In this document: one piece after another, positions 32,422-42,250 of the stretch
How the letters are laid out: every line of letters starts with the position of its first letter
Numbering within the stretch: the first letter of the stretch is position 1
Assembly (NCBI RefSeq): GCF_013337115.1
Contig: NZ_SGWE01000004.1
Coordinates: 186,001-250,000, forward strand
DNA from: Deinococcus sp. JMULE3
Lineage (GTDB): Bacteria; Deinococcota; Deinococci; Deinococcales; Deinococcaceae
Length of the DNA stretch: 64,000 bases
Direction: 5' to 3'
The notes under the pieces: model-generated
The model's input: only the letters and a program-made list of their open reading frames with translations
Database searches by the model: none
What the model was told of the DNA's origin: nothing
Translations under genes and position numbers: made by a program

Positions 32422-33099
32422 GTGAAGCTGTCCTCGTTCATTGACCATACCCTCCTGAAGCCCACCGCCACCCGCGCGGACATCGTGAAATTGTGCGCCG
32501 AGGCGCGTGAACATTCGTTCTTCGCGGTGTGTCTGAATCCGGTGTTCATTCCGCTGGCGAAGGCGGAGTTGGCGGGGTCGGGTGTGTTGGTGGCGACCGT
32601 GTGTGGGTTCCCGCTGGGTGCGGTCAGCAGTGAGCAGAAGGCCGTGGAGGCGCGTCTGAGTGTGGAGGCGGGTGCGGACGAGGTGGACATGGTGATTCAC
32701 ATCGGCGCGGCGCTGGACAATGACTGGGACGCGGTGGAGGCGGATGTGCGTGCGGTGCGCCGTGCGATTCCGGACGCGGTGTTGAAGGTGATTATCGAGA
32801 CGTGCTTCCTGACCGATGAGCAGAAGCGGGAGGCGACGGCGGCGGTGGTGCGGGCCGGGGCGGATTTCGTGAAGACGAGTACGGGCTTCGGCACGGGCGG
32901 CGCGACGCTGGAGGACGTGCGCCTGATGGCGGACGTGATCGCGGGTCTGGGCGCGCAGGATCGCGTGCAGATCAAGGCGGCGGGTGGCGTGCGCACGCCG
33001 GATGACGCGCGGGCCATGATCGAGGCCGGAGCGTCGCGCCTGGGCACGTCGGGTGGCGTGGCGCTGGTGGCGGGCGAGCGGATGGGCGAGGGGTACTGA
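32422..33099 (+). CDS. deoC: Deoxyribose-phosphate aldolase
   Basis: 225 residues from a GTG; TATTCT lies 7 bases upstream. DeoC splits 2-deoxyribose-5-phosphate to glyceraldehyde-3-phosphate and acetaldehyde, salvaging sugar from DNA breakdown. The Schiff-base Lys is in GADFVKTSTGFGTGGAT and the second active-site Lys in VQIKAAGGVRTP. FIDHTLLKPTAT is the usual N-terminus. Followed after 2 bases by maf. Confidence 0.95.
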   Translation: MKLSSFIDHTLLKPTATRADIVKLCAEAREHSFFAVCLNPVFIPLAKAELAGSGVLVATVCGFPLGAVSSEQKAVEARLSVEAGADEVDMVIHIGAALDNDWDAVEADVRAVRRAIPDAVLKVIIETCFLTDEQKREATAAVVRAGADFVKTSTGFGTGGATLEDVRLMADVIAGLGAQDRVQIKAAGGVRTPDDARAMIEAGASRLGTSGGVALVAGERMGEGY

Positions 33100-33101
33100 G
33101 A

Positions 33102-33719
33102 GTGACGGAATCGGGGGCTGGCACGCCGGGCGTGCCGGTGGTGCTCGCGTCGGGCAGTCCGCGTCGGCGGGAACTACTGACCGGGCTGGGCGTGCCGTTC
33201 ACCGTGCAGGTCAGTGGCGAGCCGGAGGACAGCCGTGAGGCGGACCCGGCGCGGCTGGCGGCGGAACTGGCGCTCCTGAAGGGCCGCGCGGTGGCGCGCA
33301 CGGCGCAGGGGTCTGTGGTGATCGCGGCGGATACCGTGGTCGCGGCGGGCGCGGAGTTGCTGGGTAAGCCGGAGTCCGCGCAGGAGAACGAGGTGTTCCT
33401 GCGTCGCCTGTCGGGCCGCACGCACGAGGTGTATACGGGCGTCGCGGTGCTGTCGGGCGGGTCGGAGGTGGTGGAGGTGGCGCGCACGGCGGTCACGTTC
33501 CGCGCCCTGCTGCCTGAGGAGATCGCGTTCTACGCGGCGTCCGGCGAGGGGCTGGACAAGGCGGGCGGGTACGGCATCCAGGGGCTGGGCATGGCGCTCG
33601 TGGAGCGGCTGGAGGGTGAGTACTCGAACGTGGTGGGCTTCCCGCTGAGTGTCGTGACGCGCCTGCTGCGCGGGGCGGGGGTGCCCGTGTGGGGCACGCT
33701 GGGGGCCGGGGCCGAGTGA
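33102..33719 (+). CDS. maf: Maf family nucleoside triphosphate pyrophosphatase
   Basis: 205 residues from a GTG just after deoC. Maf proteins hydrolyse non-canonical or pyrimidine nucleoside triphosphates to monophosphates, and their overproduction blocks septation. Motifs: LASGSPRRRELLTGLGVPF, VIAADTVVAAGAELLGKP, AGGYGIQGLGMALVERLEG and NVVGFPLSVVTRLL. Its stop overlaps the mreC start (GTGA). Confidence 0.92.
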   Translation: MTESGAGTPGVPVVLASGSPRRRELLTGLGVPFTVQVSGEPEDSREADPARLAAELALLKGRAVARTAQGSVVIAADTVVAAGAELLGKPESAQENEVFLRRLSGRTHEVYTGVAVLSGGSEVVEVARTAVTFRALLPEEIAFYAASGEGLDKAGGYGIQGLGMALVERLEGEYSNVVGFPLSVVTRLLRGAGVPVWGTLGAGAE

Positions 33720-34498
33720 AGGGCTGGCGGTTGATTCTGGCGGTGTTCGCGGGTCTGCTGTTTCTCAGCATGGTCCTGACGCGGTTTCAGGTGGCGGCCC
33801 CGGCGGCGCTGCGGGCGGGCGTGGCGCCCGTGACGCGGCTGTCGGTCACGGCGGCGGATAACGTGCGCCGCGCGTATGTGACGCTCATGCAGGACCGGGA
33901 TCAGTCGGCGCAGGTGAAGGCGCTGCAGAAGGAGAACGACCTTCTGAAGCAGCGCAACGAGCTGCTGTCGCGTGAGGTGGGGCGACTGAAGCAGGTGCTG
34001 GTCATCACGACGACGCAGGCGCCGAACGCGCTGGCGATCGCGCAGGTGATCGGCGTGGATCCCAGCCCCCTGCAGGCGCGGCTGGACCTGAACCGTGGCG
34101 CGCGGGACGGCGTGCGGGTGCACATGCCCGTGACGGTCCCGGCGGGGCTGGTGGGTCAGGTGGTGAGTGTCGCGCCGGGGCAGTCCACGGTGCTGGCGCT
34201 CGTGGACCCGGAGAGTGCCGTGGGCGTGACGCTGCAGGGCAACCGGGGCGGGCGTGGCGTGGCGCACGGGTCACCGCCGGACCGGTTGGAGGCGAAGTTC
34301 TCGCGGGGCGTGCCGATCAGGGTCGGGGACCTGCTCGTGACGAACAGTCAGGGTGGCGTGTTCCCGGTGGGCATCCCGGTGGGGCGCGTGGAGGAGGTGC
34401 TGCCGATGGGACCGAATGACATCAGCCGCACGGTGATCGTGAAGCCTGCCGTGGATGTGGGCGTGGTGGAAGACGTGACGATCCTGGAGGGCCTGTGA
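33716..34498 (+). CDS. mreC: Rod shape-determining protein MreC
   Basis: 260 residues from a GTG overlapping the maf stop. One N-terminal membrane span (LILAVFAGLLFLSMVLTRF), a coiled coil around 63-90 (QVKALQKENDLLKQRNELLS) and a periplasmic beta-barrel domain (VPAGLVGQVVSVAPGQSTVL). MreC organises the elongation machinery with MreD and PBP2, which follow. Its TGA overlaps the GTG of the SNR remnant frame at 34495. Confidence 0.93.
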   Translation: MKGWRLILAVFAGLLFLSMVLTRFQVAAPAALRAGVAPVTRLSVTAADNVRRAYVTLMQDRDQSAQVKALQKENDLLKQRNELLSREVGRLKQVLVITTTQAPNALAIAQVIGVDPSPLQARLDLNRGARDGVRVHMPVTVPAGLVGQVVSVAPGQSTVLALVDPESAVGVTLQGNRGGRGVAHGSPPDRLEAKFSRGVPIRVGDLLVTNSQGGVFPVGIPVGRVEEVLPMGPNDISRTVIVKPAVDVGVVEDVTILEGL

Positions 34499-34560
34499 AC
34501 CGGGTTCTTCTCTGCGGGGCAGCTCTGCGAGTCGTGTCCGCTCGAATGGGGTCCATATGA
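34495..34560 (+). CDS. SNR remnant: 21-residue frame linking mreC to mreD
   Basis: The 60-base spacer is a shortened SNR copy matching the region that encodes [16 protein letters not shown] in the full copies. Here the frame runs from a GTG overlapping the mreC stop (GTGA) through NRVLLCGAALRVVSARMGSI to a TGA that overlaps the mreD ATG (ATGA). The element therefore sits in the operon without breaking translational coupling. No ribosome-binding site for mreD is visible. Translation is inferred, not shown. Confidence 0.5.
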   Translation: MNRVLLCGAALRVVSARMGSI

Positions 34561-35093
34561 TCCGTCCGGTGACGGGGCGCGGCTCGGTGCGCTGGGCGCG
34601 GCTGGTCGTGTACCTGCTGCTGCTGATTCTTGTTCAGGGGCTGCTGGCGCGGCTGGCGGACGCGGTGGGGGTGCCCGCCCCGGACCTGTTCCTGCTGACG
34701 GCGGTGGGTCTGGCGGCGCGGCGGTCCCCGGTGGCGGCGCTGCTGGGCGCGTACGCGCTGGGCTTCATGCAGGATGTGCTGGGCGGCGGGATGCTGGGCC
34801 TGCACGCGGCGGGACTGGCGGGCGCGGCGCTGCTGGTGGTGTGGGCGCGGCGGTACCTCGCGGACGCGGGGCTGGTGCAGTCGCTGCTGGGCGTGCTGCT
34901 GGGCGTGGCGGGGCAGTGGCTGGTGTTCCTGTTCCTGACGTACTGGCTGCGTGAGCCGTTGGTGACGCCGCAGGTGCTGGCGGTCACGCCGCCGCTGGTG
35001 TTCGTGGGGACGTTCCTGATCGCGCCGCTGTGGGAGCGGCTGGTCGCGTGGGCGTTCGGGCCGCGCGTGACGGTCGAGGAGCAGCTCGCGTGA
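34557..35093 (+). CDS. mreD: Rod shape-determining protein MreD
   Basis: 178 residues, five or six membrane spans. WARLVVYLLLLILVQGLLAR, APDLFLLTAVGLAARRSPVA and LLGAYALGFMQDVLGGGMLG match MreD. It works with MreC in cell-wall elongation. The start codon is formed at the end of the SNR remnant, and its stop overlaps the PBP2 start (GTGA). Confidence 0.88.
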   Translation: MIRPVTGRGSVRWARLVVYLLLLILVQGLLARLADAVGVPAPDLFLLTAVGLAARRSPVAALLGAYALGFMQDVLGGGMLGLHAAGLAGAALLVVWARRYLADAGLVQSLLGVLLGVAGQWLVFLFLTYWLREPLVTPQVLAVTPPLVFVGTFLIAPLWERLVAWAFGPRVTVEEQLA

Positions 35094-37168
35094 GTCGCGC
35101 CGATCGCCTGTATGAACGCCGGGACCGCATGCGGCGCCGCGCGGGGGGTGGCGCGGGCTCGGAGCGGCGGGAGCGTGGCGCGACGCGCGTGCAGCAGGTC
35201 GCGGTGGGGTTCACGGTGGCGCTGGCCCTGCTGGGCGCGCGGCTGTACTACCTGCAGGTGTCGCTGCACGATCAGTTCGCGGTGCGTTCGGCCAGCAACT
35301 ACCAGCGGGACGAGGTGCTGCGCGCCCTGCGTGGCGAGATCCGCACGCGGGACGGGGTGCTGCTCGCCACGAACCGGCTGGCGGTGGACCTGGTGTACAC
35401 GGGACGCCTGCGGAAATCGGACCGGGAGACGCCCATTCCCGGCTGGGACAAGATCGTGTACCTCGCGGGGATTGGGGGGGACGTGCTGGTGAACGGCCAG
35501 CCGCGCGAACCGGACTACGAGCGGGAACCGTCCACGGTCCTGGCGCGGAACATCCCGCAGGAGCGGCTGGCGGCGCTGTACGAGTACACGGTGCTGGTCC
35601 CCAGCCTGGAGTTGCGCGAGCGGGTCGAGCGCATCTACCCGCAGGGCAAGATGGCCGCGCACCTGCTGGGGTACGTGCAGGAGGCGTCCGAAGCGCAGAT
35701 CACCGAGGACGGGTACACGCAGGGAGACCTCGTGGGCCGCTCCGGGCTGGAGTACAGCCTGCAGCAAACGCTGGAAGGCAAGAACGGCCTGCGCCGCCGG
35801 GAGGTGACGGCCGCCGGGAAACCCCAGACGGAACGGGTGATCGATCCGGGCGTGAAGGGCAAGGACGTGGTGCTGTCCATCGACTCGCTGCTGCAACGCA
35901 CGGCCGAGACGGCTCTGCGTGAGGGACTGGCGGACGTGAACAGGGGCCGCGCGAAGCACGGCAAGGCGCCCGAACCGTACGCGCGGGGCGCGGTGATCGC
36001 GCTGGACCCCCGCACGAACGAGGTGCTGGCGATGGCGAGCGCCCCGACGTACGACCCGAACTGGTTCTCGCGCGTGCCGAGCCCGGACCCGAAGGCGAAG
36101 AACTGGGCGATCGACCCGAACCGGCCGCTGGCGGAACTGGACGCCGTGACGGCGAACCGGGCGGTGCAGGCGTACGCGCCGGGCAGCGTGTTCAAGATCG
36201 CCACGACCCTCATGCAGGAGGAACGCTGGGGGAACTTCTCGCTGCCGTGCAACCCGGTGTATTACTTCGGGCGGGCGCCGCGCAAGAACTGGGCGGGGTA
36301 CCCGCTGGGCGTGGTGGACGGGAAACTGGCGATCTCGTACTCGTGCAACCCGTGGTATTACCACTCGGCGGCGTCGGCCGGTCCGGAACGCTACGGGCGG
36401 ACGCTGGTGCAGCGCATGAAGGAACTGGGGTACCTGCGGCCTACGGGGCTGGAGATCGTCGGGGAGAAACTGGGCGAGATGCGCGGCCCGGACGAGTACA
36501 CGTCACCGCAGGACCCGTGGTACCCGGGCTTCGCGCTGAACATGAGTATCGGGCAGGGCAGCGTGCAGGTCACGCCCGCGCAGGTGGCGTGGGTGATGAG
36601 CACCATCGTGAACGACGGGCAGCAGCGGCCACTGACCGTGCTGCGCAGCATGGCTGGGGAACGTCAACCGCTGAAGCCCACCACGAGTGTCGTGTACAAC
36701 GGCAAGGTCGACGCGTTCAAGTTCGTGCAGGAGGGCATGAGCGGCACCACCGCCGGGACCCGTTACGGCACCGCGCAGCACGAGATCGGCCCGGACCGCT
36801 TCCCGGTGCGGACGGCCGGGAAGACCGGCACGGCCGAGAACGGCACGAGTTCCCGGCAGGGGTACGCGTACACGCACGCGTGGTACGAGGGCTACGGACC
36901 GATCGGGAAGGACGGCACGCCGACCTTCGCGGTGGTGGCGTTCTTCCAGTTCGGCGGGGAAGGTTCGGGCCCGGCACTGCGGGCCGTGAAGCGGATGTTC
37001 GCGGCGCGCTGGTGCGTGACGCTGGACGACAAGCTCAGCGCGCTGCCGCTGGCGCAGCAGCAGCCCTGCACCGGGGAACTGGAGCAGATGCATCAGGTGT
37101 ACAGGACCCGCGCGGAACGGACGAAGGCCAGCGCCGCGAAGGGCAAGACGGACGTTCAGACGCCCTGA
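35090..37168 (+). CDS. mrdA: Penicillin-binding protein 2 (elongation transpeptidase)
   Basis: 692 residues from a GTG overlapping the mreD stop. One membrane span follows a basic N-terminus. The pedestal region has LRGEIRTRDGVLLATNRLAV. The transpeptidase domain has SVFK in YAPGSVFKIATTL near 367 as the catalytic Ser and Lys, SCN in ISYSCNPWYYHSA and KTG in AGKTGTAENGTSS near 577. It cross-links peptidoglycan during elongation. It ends the deoC-maf-mreCD-mrdA run of coupled genes. Size fits class B PBPs. Confidence 0.93.
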   Translation: MSRADRLYERRDRMRRRAGGGAGSERRERGATRVQQVAVGFTVALALLGARLYYLQVSLHDQFAVRSASNYQRDEVLRALRGEIRTRDGVLLATNRLAVDLVYTGRLRKSDRETPIPGWDKIVYLAGIGGDVLVNGQPREPDYEREPSTVLARNIPQERLAALYEYTVLVPSLELRERVERIYPQGKMAAHLLGYVQEASEAQITEDGYTQGDLVGRSGLEYSLQQTLEGKNGLRRREVTAAGKPQTERVIDPGVKGKDVVLSIDSLLQRTAETALREGLADVNRGRAKHGKAPEPYARGAVIALDPRTNEVLAMASAPTYDPNWFSRVPSPDPKAKNWAIDPNRPLAELDAVTANRAVQAYAPGSVFKIATTLMQEERWGNFSLPCNPVYYFGRAPRKNWAGYPLGVVDGKLAISYSCNPWYYHSAASAGPERYGRTLVQRMKELGYLRPTGLEIVGEKLGEMRGPDEYTSPQDPWYPGFALNMSIGQGSVQVTPAQVAWVMSTIVNDGQQRPLTVLRSMAGERQPLKPTTSVVYNGKVDAFKFVQEGMSGTTAGTRYGTAQHEIGPDRFPVRTAGKTGTAENGTSSRQGYAYTHAWYEGYGPIGKDGTPTFAVVAFFQFGGEGSGPALRAVKRMFAARWCVTLDDKLSALPLAQQQPCTGELEQMHQVYRTRAERTKASAAKGKTDVQTP

Positions 37169-37191
37169 CGGAGCGCCGGGACGACAGGAGG

Positions 37192-37223
37192 GGGAGGTGC
37201 ACGGAGTCATTCCCGCACCTCCC
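37192..37223. terminator. Bidirectional terminator hairpin
   Basis: GGGAGGTGC (37192-37200) pairs with GCACCTCCC (37215-37223) around a 14-base loop. It lies between the convergent PBP2 and WecG/TagA genes and can serve both. Confidence 0.6.
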
Positions 37224-37241
37224 TCACCCTGTCGGCTGGCG

Positions 37242-37991
37242 TTATTTGAGGCGTTTCTTCTCGGCGCGGACCATCCGCACGAACTGCGCGAGCCTCGGCG
37301 CGCGGTTCCAGCGTTTGCGGTCCAGGCCGACGCGCCAGATCCACTCGACGCCCATTCGGCGCGTCCAGGCGGGGGCGAGGTCGGCGTTCCCGGCCAGCAC
37401 GTCGATCACGCCGCCGCAGCCGATCATGACGGGGACGTTCATGACCTGCCGCCAGTACTGGTTGAAGGTCTCCTGCCGCCCGGCGCCCATGGCGGTCAGC
37501 AGCAGGTCGGCGCCGCTGTCGCGGACGAGTTCCGCGACGCGCTGGTCCTCGGGCAGGTCGAAGTACCCGTGGTGGACCCCGGCGACCTGGATGCCGTAGT
37601 CGCGCGCGGCGTTCTGCGCGGCGACCTCGGCCACGCCGGGCTTGGCGCCCAGGAAGAACACACGCAGGTCCGCACCGTGCCGCGCCATCAGGCCCTGGAC
37701 GATGTCGAAGCCGGGCGCGCGGGGCACCTCGGTGTCCGTCAGCTGCCGCGCGGCCCAGACGATGCCCACACCGTCGGCGGTCACGAGGTCCGCGACCTGC
37801 ATCGCATTCACGAAGTCCGGCTGGGTGCGGGACTGCACGATGAACTCGGGGTTCAGGGTCACGACGGTGTGCGGGGCGCGCGGCTGGCGGTAGATCAGGT
37901 CGCCCAGGCGGTCCAGGGTCTCGTCGAGCGTCACGACGTCCAGCGGCAGGTCGAACAGTGTGAGGCGCTGGCGTGGGGTGGGGATGGTCAT
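37242..37991 (-). CDS. WecG/TagA/CpsF family glycosyltransferase
   Basis: 249 residues. The family transfers N-acetylmannosamine-type sugars to lipid-linked precursors of envelope polymers. VVTLNPEFIVQSRTQPDFVN, ADLVTADGVGIVWAARQL (with the proposed catalytic Asp), FFLGAKPGVAEVAAQNA and MIGCGGVIDVLAGNADLAPAW are characteristic. The C-terminus is basic (RAEKKRLK), which may aid membrane contact. TACAAT lies 10 bases before the ATG inside an inverted repeat. Confidence 0.88.
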   Translation of the reverse strand: MTIPTPRQRLTLFDLPLDVVTLDETLDRLGDLIYRQPRAPHTVVTLNPEFIVQSRTQPDFVNAMQVADLVTADGVGIVWAARQLTDTEVPRAPGFDIVQGLMARHGADLRVFFLGAKPGVAEVAAQNAARDYGIQVAGVHHGYFDLPEDQRVAELVRDSGADLLLTAMGAGRQETFNQYWRQVMNVPVMIGCGGVIDVLAGNADLAPAWTRRMGVEWIWRVGLDRKRWNRAPRLAQFVRMVRAEKKRLK

Positions 37992-38019
37992 GCTGGGGTG
38001 GATTGTAATGCACCCCAGC
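37992..38019. promoter_or_regulatory. Inverted repeat around the WecG/TagA promoter
   Basis: GCTGGGGTG (37992-38000) and CACCCCAGC (38011-38019) are perfect 9-base arms around a 10-base centre holding the -10 box TACAAT (minus strand, 38002-38007). It lies between the glycosyltransferase and the divergent Crp-type regulator. It may be an operator or an RNA hairpin at the very 5' end of the message. Confidence 0.45.
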
Positions 38020-38088
38020 GCGGCGTCGCGTCCTCCGAAGGGTGGGTGCCCTCGCGCGCGGCGCGCTGTGTGGGGCATACTGCGGGGC

Positions 38089-38763
<675 letters not shown>

Positions 38764-38934
38764 CGGTCAGGGGCGGGACGCGCAGCACGCCGCCGCTTTA
38801 GGTTCTGGTGTAGTGTGACACCCGTTGCAGTGCCGCGCCCGATTCTCAGCGAGAACGGGTGGGCACACCGACCGCAACGGGTCGGGATCGGGCCGGACCG
38901 CACCTGAGGCGGCGGGCACCGGGAAGGAAGGGGA

Positions 38935-40491
38935 ATGGCGCGAAACGCAGGGGCGGAATACAGGAACGGTGGGCTGCTGGACTACGTGCGCCTGCCCGCA
39001 GGGGCGCTGGAAACCGCGCTGGGCGAGACCCGACCCGACATCGACCGCGTGGCCCTCGCGGACGCGCTGCGCGCCTACCACCGCGACCTGGGCACCCTGA
39101 CCCCGGCCGTCGAGGCAGAGCTGACGCGGCTGGCGCACCCGGCGTCCCGCGTGGTCGTGACCGGGCAGCAGGCGGGCGCCCTGACCGGCCCGGCGTACTC
39201 GGTGCACAAGGGCGCGGACGCGGCGCTGCTGGCGCGGCAACTGAACACCGAGGACGCCCCGGTCGTCGCGGTGTACTGGATCGCCAGCCAGGACCACGAC
39301 GCCGCCGAGGTGGCGAGCACGTCCCTGCTGGACGCCAGCGAACGTCTGCACCGCCTGACCCTGGACGTCCCCGAGGGCGTCCCGGTGGGCCGCGTGCCCT
39401 GGCGCCCCGAGTGGACGGCGCAGGTGCACGCGCTGCTGGACGCCTTCGACGGTCCCGCCGAGCACGTCGCGGCCGTCCGCGCCCGCTTCGACCGGGCCGC
39501 GCAGGCGGGCGGCGGCTACGCCGACGTGTTCGCCCGCCTGATCCACGGGCTGCTGGGCGGCGCGGGCCTGCTGGTGCTCGACCCGATGCACCCGGCCCTG
39601 GCGCGTTTGATGGCCCCCACCCTCGCGCGGGAACTGGACGACCCGCTGGCGTCCTCGCGGGCCATCGAGGCGGCCGCCGCGCGGATGATCGCCGACGGTT
39701 TCGAGCCGCAGCTGCGCCGCCCGGACGGCGCCACGAACCTCTTCATAGAGGAGGACGACGGGCAGCGCCGCCTGCTGCGCGTGGACGGGCAGGCGTTCGT
39801 CACGGCCACACGGCGCTACACCCGCGCAGACCTGCTGACGCTGCTGGACGCCGACCCCACGCGCCTCACGCCCGCCGCTGGCCTGCGACCCGCCGTGCAG
39901 GACGCCCTGCTGCCCACCGTGGCGTTCGTCGTCGGCCCCGGCGAGATCGCGTACGGCGCGCAGCTGCGGGACGTGTACCCCCTGCACGGCCTGCGGCAGC
40001 CGCTGCTGTGGCCTCGCCTGAGCGTCACGTGGCGCGAACCGAACGTCACGCGCCTGCTGACGCGCCTGAACGCCACCGCCGCGCAGGTCCAGGCGGACCC
40101 CGACGGCGTGCTGGGCCGCGCCCTGGCCACCGAACGCCACGCCGGAGCCGTCACCACCGAGCGCCTGAACGACCTGACCACCCGCCTGGACGCCCTCACC
40201 GCCGAGATCGCCGACCTCGACCCCACCCTCGTCGGCGCCGCCGCGCGCACCCGCACCCGCACCGTCGCCCGCGTCGCGCACCTGCAACGACTCGCCACGC
40301 AGGCCCTCGCCCGCGCCGAGAACGACCGCAGCGGCCAGCTGACGCGCCTGAAAGCCCACCTCCTCCCCAACGGCACGCCACAGGAACGCGAACTGAACTT
40401 CCTCACGTACCTCCTCAAACACGGCGACACGCCCCTGAATCAGCTGCTGAACCTTCCCGCCGGATGGCAGGGCGAACTCGACATTCCCTGA
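38935..40491 (+). CDS. bshC: Putative cysteine ligase BshC (bacillithiol synthesis)
   Basis: 518 residues. BshC adds cysteine to glucosaminyl-malate in the last step of bacillithiol synthesis, the main thiol of Deinococcus. Landmarks: VVVTGQQAGALTGPAYSVHK, APVVAVYWIASQDHDAAEVA, LFIEEDDGQRRLLRVDG, PTVAFVVGPGEIAYGAQLRD and ERELNFLTYLLKHGDTPLNQ (final region). Length is typical. It is a single gene; bshA and bshB are not in the window. Confidence 0.92.
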   Translation: MARNAGAEYRNGGLLDYVRLPAGALETALGETRPDIDRVALADALRAYHRDLGTLTPAVEAELTRLAHPASRVVVTGQQAGALTGPAYSVHKGADAALLARQLNTEDAPVVAVYWIASQDHDAAEVASTSLLDASERLHRLTLDVPEGVPVGRVPWRPEWTAQVHALLDAFDGPAEHVAAVRARFDRAAQAGGGYADVFARLIHGLLGGAGLLVLDPMHPALARLMAPTLARELDDPLASSRAIEAAAARMIADGFEPQLRRPDGATNLFIEEDDGQRRLLRVDGQAFVTATRRYTRADLLTLLDADPTRLTPAAGLRPAVQDALLPTVAFVVGPGEIAYGAQLRDVYPLHGLRQPLLWPRLSVTWREPNVTRLLTRLNATAAQVQADPDGVLGRALATERHAGAVTTERLNDLTTRLDALTAEIADLDPTLVGAAARTRTRTVARVAHLQRLATQALARAENDRSGQLTRLKAHLLPNGTPQERELNFLTYLLKHGDTPLNQLLNLPAGWQGELDIP

Positions 40492-40502
40492 CGGGGTCGA
40501 GG

Positions 40503-40560
40503 GTCAAAAGGTCGAAGGGTCTGAGCGGACTGCCTTCCTCAGACCCTTCGACCTTTTGAC
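40503..40560. terminator. Long perfect hairpin between convergent bshC and proC
   Basis: A perfect 23-base-pair stem starts GTCAAAAGGTCGAAGG at 40503 and its complement ends at 40560, with a 12-base loop. Read either way the stem ends in a short T-rich or A-rich stretch (CCTTTTGAC). It lies exactly between two convergent genes, so it probably terminates both. Confidence 0.75.
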
Positions 40561-40568
40561 AGGGGTGT

Positions 40569-41360
40569 TCAGTCCTGGTCTTTGCCGAGTTCGGTGCCGC
40601 GCCGGGTGGCCTGCACGACCGCCTCGATGATTCCGCCGCGCACCCCGGCGGCTTCCAGGGCGGCGAGTCCGGCGATGGTGGTGCCGCCGGGGCTGGCGAC
40701 CTCGTCCTTGAGGAGGGCGGGGTGGGCGCGGCGCTGGACGAGTTCGCCGGTGGCGATCAGGAGTTTCGCGGCGAGTTCGTTCGCCAGGGGGCGCGGGAGG
40801 CCCATGCGGACGCCCCCGTCGGCGAGGGCTTCGGCGACCACGGCGACGTAGGCGGGGCCGCTGGCGCTCATGCCGGTGAAGGCGTTGAAGAGGTGCTCGG
40901 GGAGGTCGTACGCGTCGCCGACCGCGCCGAACAGCCCGTGCGCGAAGGCGAGGTCCCCGGCGTCCCCGGCCTCTCTGGGGCCGGTGATGGCGGTCTGGCT
41001 GTGGCCGATGGTCGCGGCGAGGTTCGGCATGACCCGCACGACGCGTTTGGTGCCCAGGCGGCGGGTCAGGGCGGCGACGGACACGCCGGCCATGGTGCTG
41101 ATGTACCCGGCGTTGGGTTGCGCGAGCCACTCGGCGGCTTCGGGGAACACGCGGGGTTGCAGGCTGATCAGGATGCGTTCGGCGCGGCCCAGGTCCGCCT
41201 GGGTGATGACGCGGGCGCCGGTGCGGGCGGCGATGTCCTGCGCGCGGGCGGCGTTCGCGTCGAGCAGGCCGATCTCTGCGGGGGGCAGGACGCCCTGGGC
41301 GGTGACGCCTTCCAGCAGGGCCAGTCCGAGTTTGCCGACGCCGACGATCGCGAGTTTCAT
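40569..41360 (-). CDS. proC: Pyrroline-5-carboxylate reductase
   Basis: 263 residues. It reduces 1-pyrroline-5-carboxylate to proline with NAD(P)H. The Rossmann motif is [18 protein letters not shown], followed by [40 protein letters not shown] and the dimer-domain signature [24 protein letters not shown] lies 7 bases before the ATG. Confidence 0.93.
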   Translation of the reverse strand: MKLAIVGVGKLGLALLEGVTAQGVLPPAEIGLLDANAARAQDIAARTGARVITQADLGRAERILISLQPRVFPEAAEWLAQPNAGYISTMAGVSVAALTRRLGTKRVVRVMPNLAATIGHSQTAITGPREAGDAGDLAFAHGLFGAVGDAYDLPEHLFNAFTGMSASGPAYVAVVAEALADGGVRMGLPRPLANELAAKLLIATGELVQRRAHPALLKDEVASPGGTTIAGLAALEAAGVRGGIIEAVVQATRRGTELGKDQD

Positions 41361-41437
41361 GCGCGCCAGTATAGGTGCGGCCCCCGCGCGGGGCGTGCCC
41401 GGCGTGCAGACGTGCGTCGCGCGGGTAAACTACAGGG

Positions 41438-42250
41438 ATGCTGGTGTATCACCTTCCGGGAACGTTCGAGACGCGCGAGGATCACCTCGACCTGCTGTGG
41501 GAGGCCGGGGCGACCGGTCTGGAGGAACGCGCCGGGCTGATCCGCGCGTACTTCGACGAGGAGACCGAGCTGCCCGAGGCCATCCGGGACGGCGAGTGGC
41601 GGCAGGAGGCGGATCAGGACTGGCTGGCGGAGTTCAAGGCGAACCTGCGCCCGGTGCAGGCGGGCCGCGTGACGATCGTGCCGCCGTGGCTGCGCGCCGA
41701 GATTCCCGCCACGCAGGTGGGACTGGTGATCGAGCCGGGCATGGCGTTCGGGACGGGGCACCACGCGACGACCCGCATGGCCGTAGAGGCCCTGTCGGAC
41801 CTGAACCTGGACGGGCAGACGATCCTGGACGTGGGCACCGGGAGTGGCGTGCTGGCGATCGCGGGTGCGCTGCTGGGCGCGGAGTACGCGCTGGGCGTGG
41901 ACATCGACCCGATCACGATCCCGATTGCCGATGAGAACGCGCGGGACAACGCGGTGCCCGAGGGGCGCACGGCGTTCATGGTGGGCACGCTGGGCGACGA
42001 CCTGCCGGGTGACGTGGTCGCAGACGGCGTGTTCGACGTGCTCGTGGCGAACCTGTACGCGGAACTGCACGACCTGCTGGTCGGGGCTTACGTGGGGCAC
42101 CTGCGCCCCGGCGGACCGCTGATCCTGACCGGGATCCTGACCGGGAAGCTGCCGCTGGTGCAAGGCGCGCTGGACCGCGAGGGGTTCACGGACGTGCAGG
42201 TCCGCACGGATGGCGAGTGGGCACTCGTGACCGCCCGCGCGGGCGAATGA
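41438..42250 (+). CDS. prmA: Ribosomal protein L11 methyltransferase
   Basis: 270 residues. It methylates amino groups of ribosomal protein L11 using S-adenosylmethionine. [40 protein letters not shown] and the catalytic-loop motif [16 protein letters not shown] are diagnostic. TAAACT lies 6 bases before the ATG. Its stop overlaps the start of rsmE (ATGA). Confidence 0.94.
   Translation: MLVYHLPGTFETREDHLDLLWEAGATGLEERAGLIRAYFDEETELPEAIRDGEWRQEADQDWLAEFKANLRPVQAGRVTIVPPWLRAEIPATQVGLVIEPGMAFGTGHHATTRMAVEALSDLNLDGQTILDVGTGSGVLAIAGALLGAEYALGVDIDPITIPIADENARDNAVPEGRTAFMVGTLGDDLPGDVVADGVFDVLVANLYAELHDLLVGAYVGHLRPGGPLILTGILTGKLPLVQGALDREGFTDVQVRTDGEWALVTARAGE

Noticed and set aside
40503..40560. 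CRISPR-like or regulatory RNA element
   Set aside because: It is a single perfect inverted repeat between convergent genes with no spacer-repeat pattern; a bidirectional terminator explains it.
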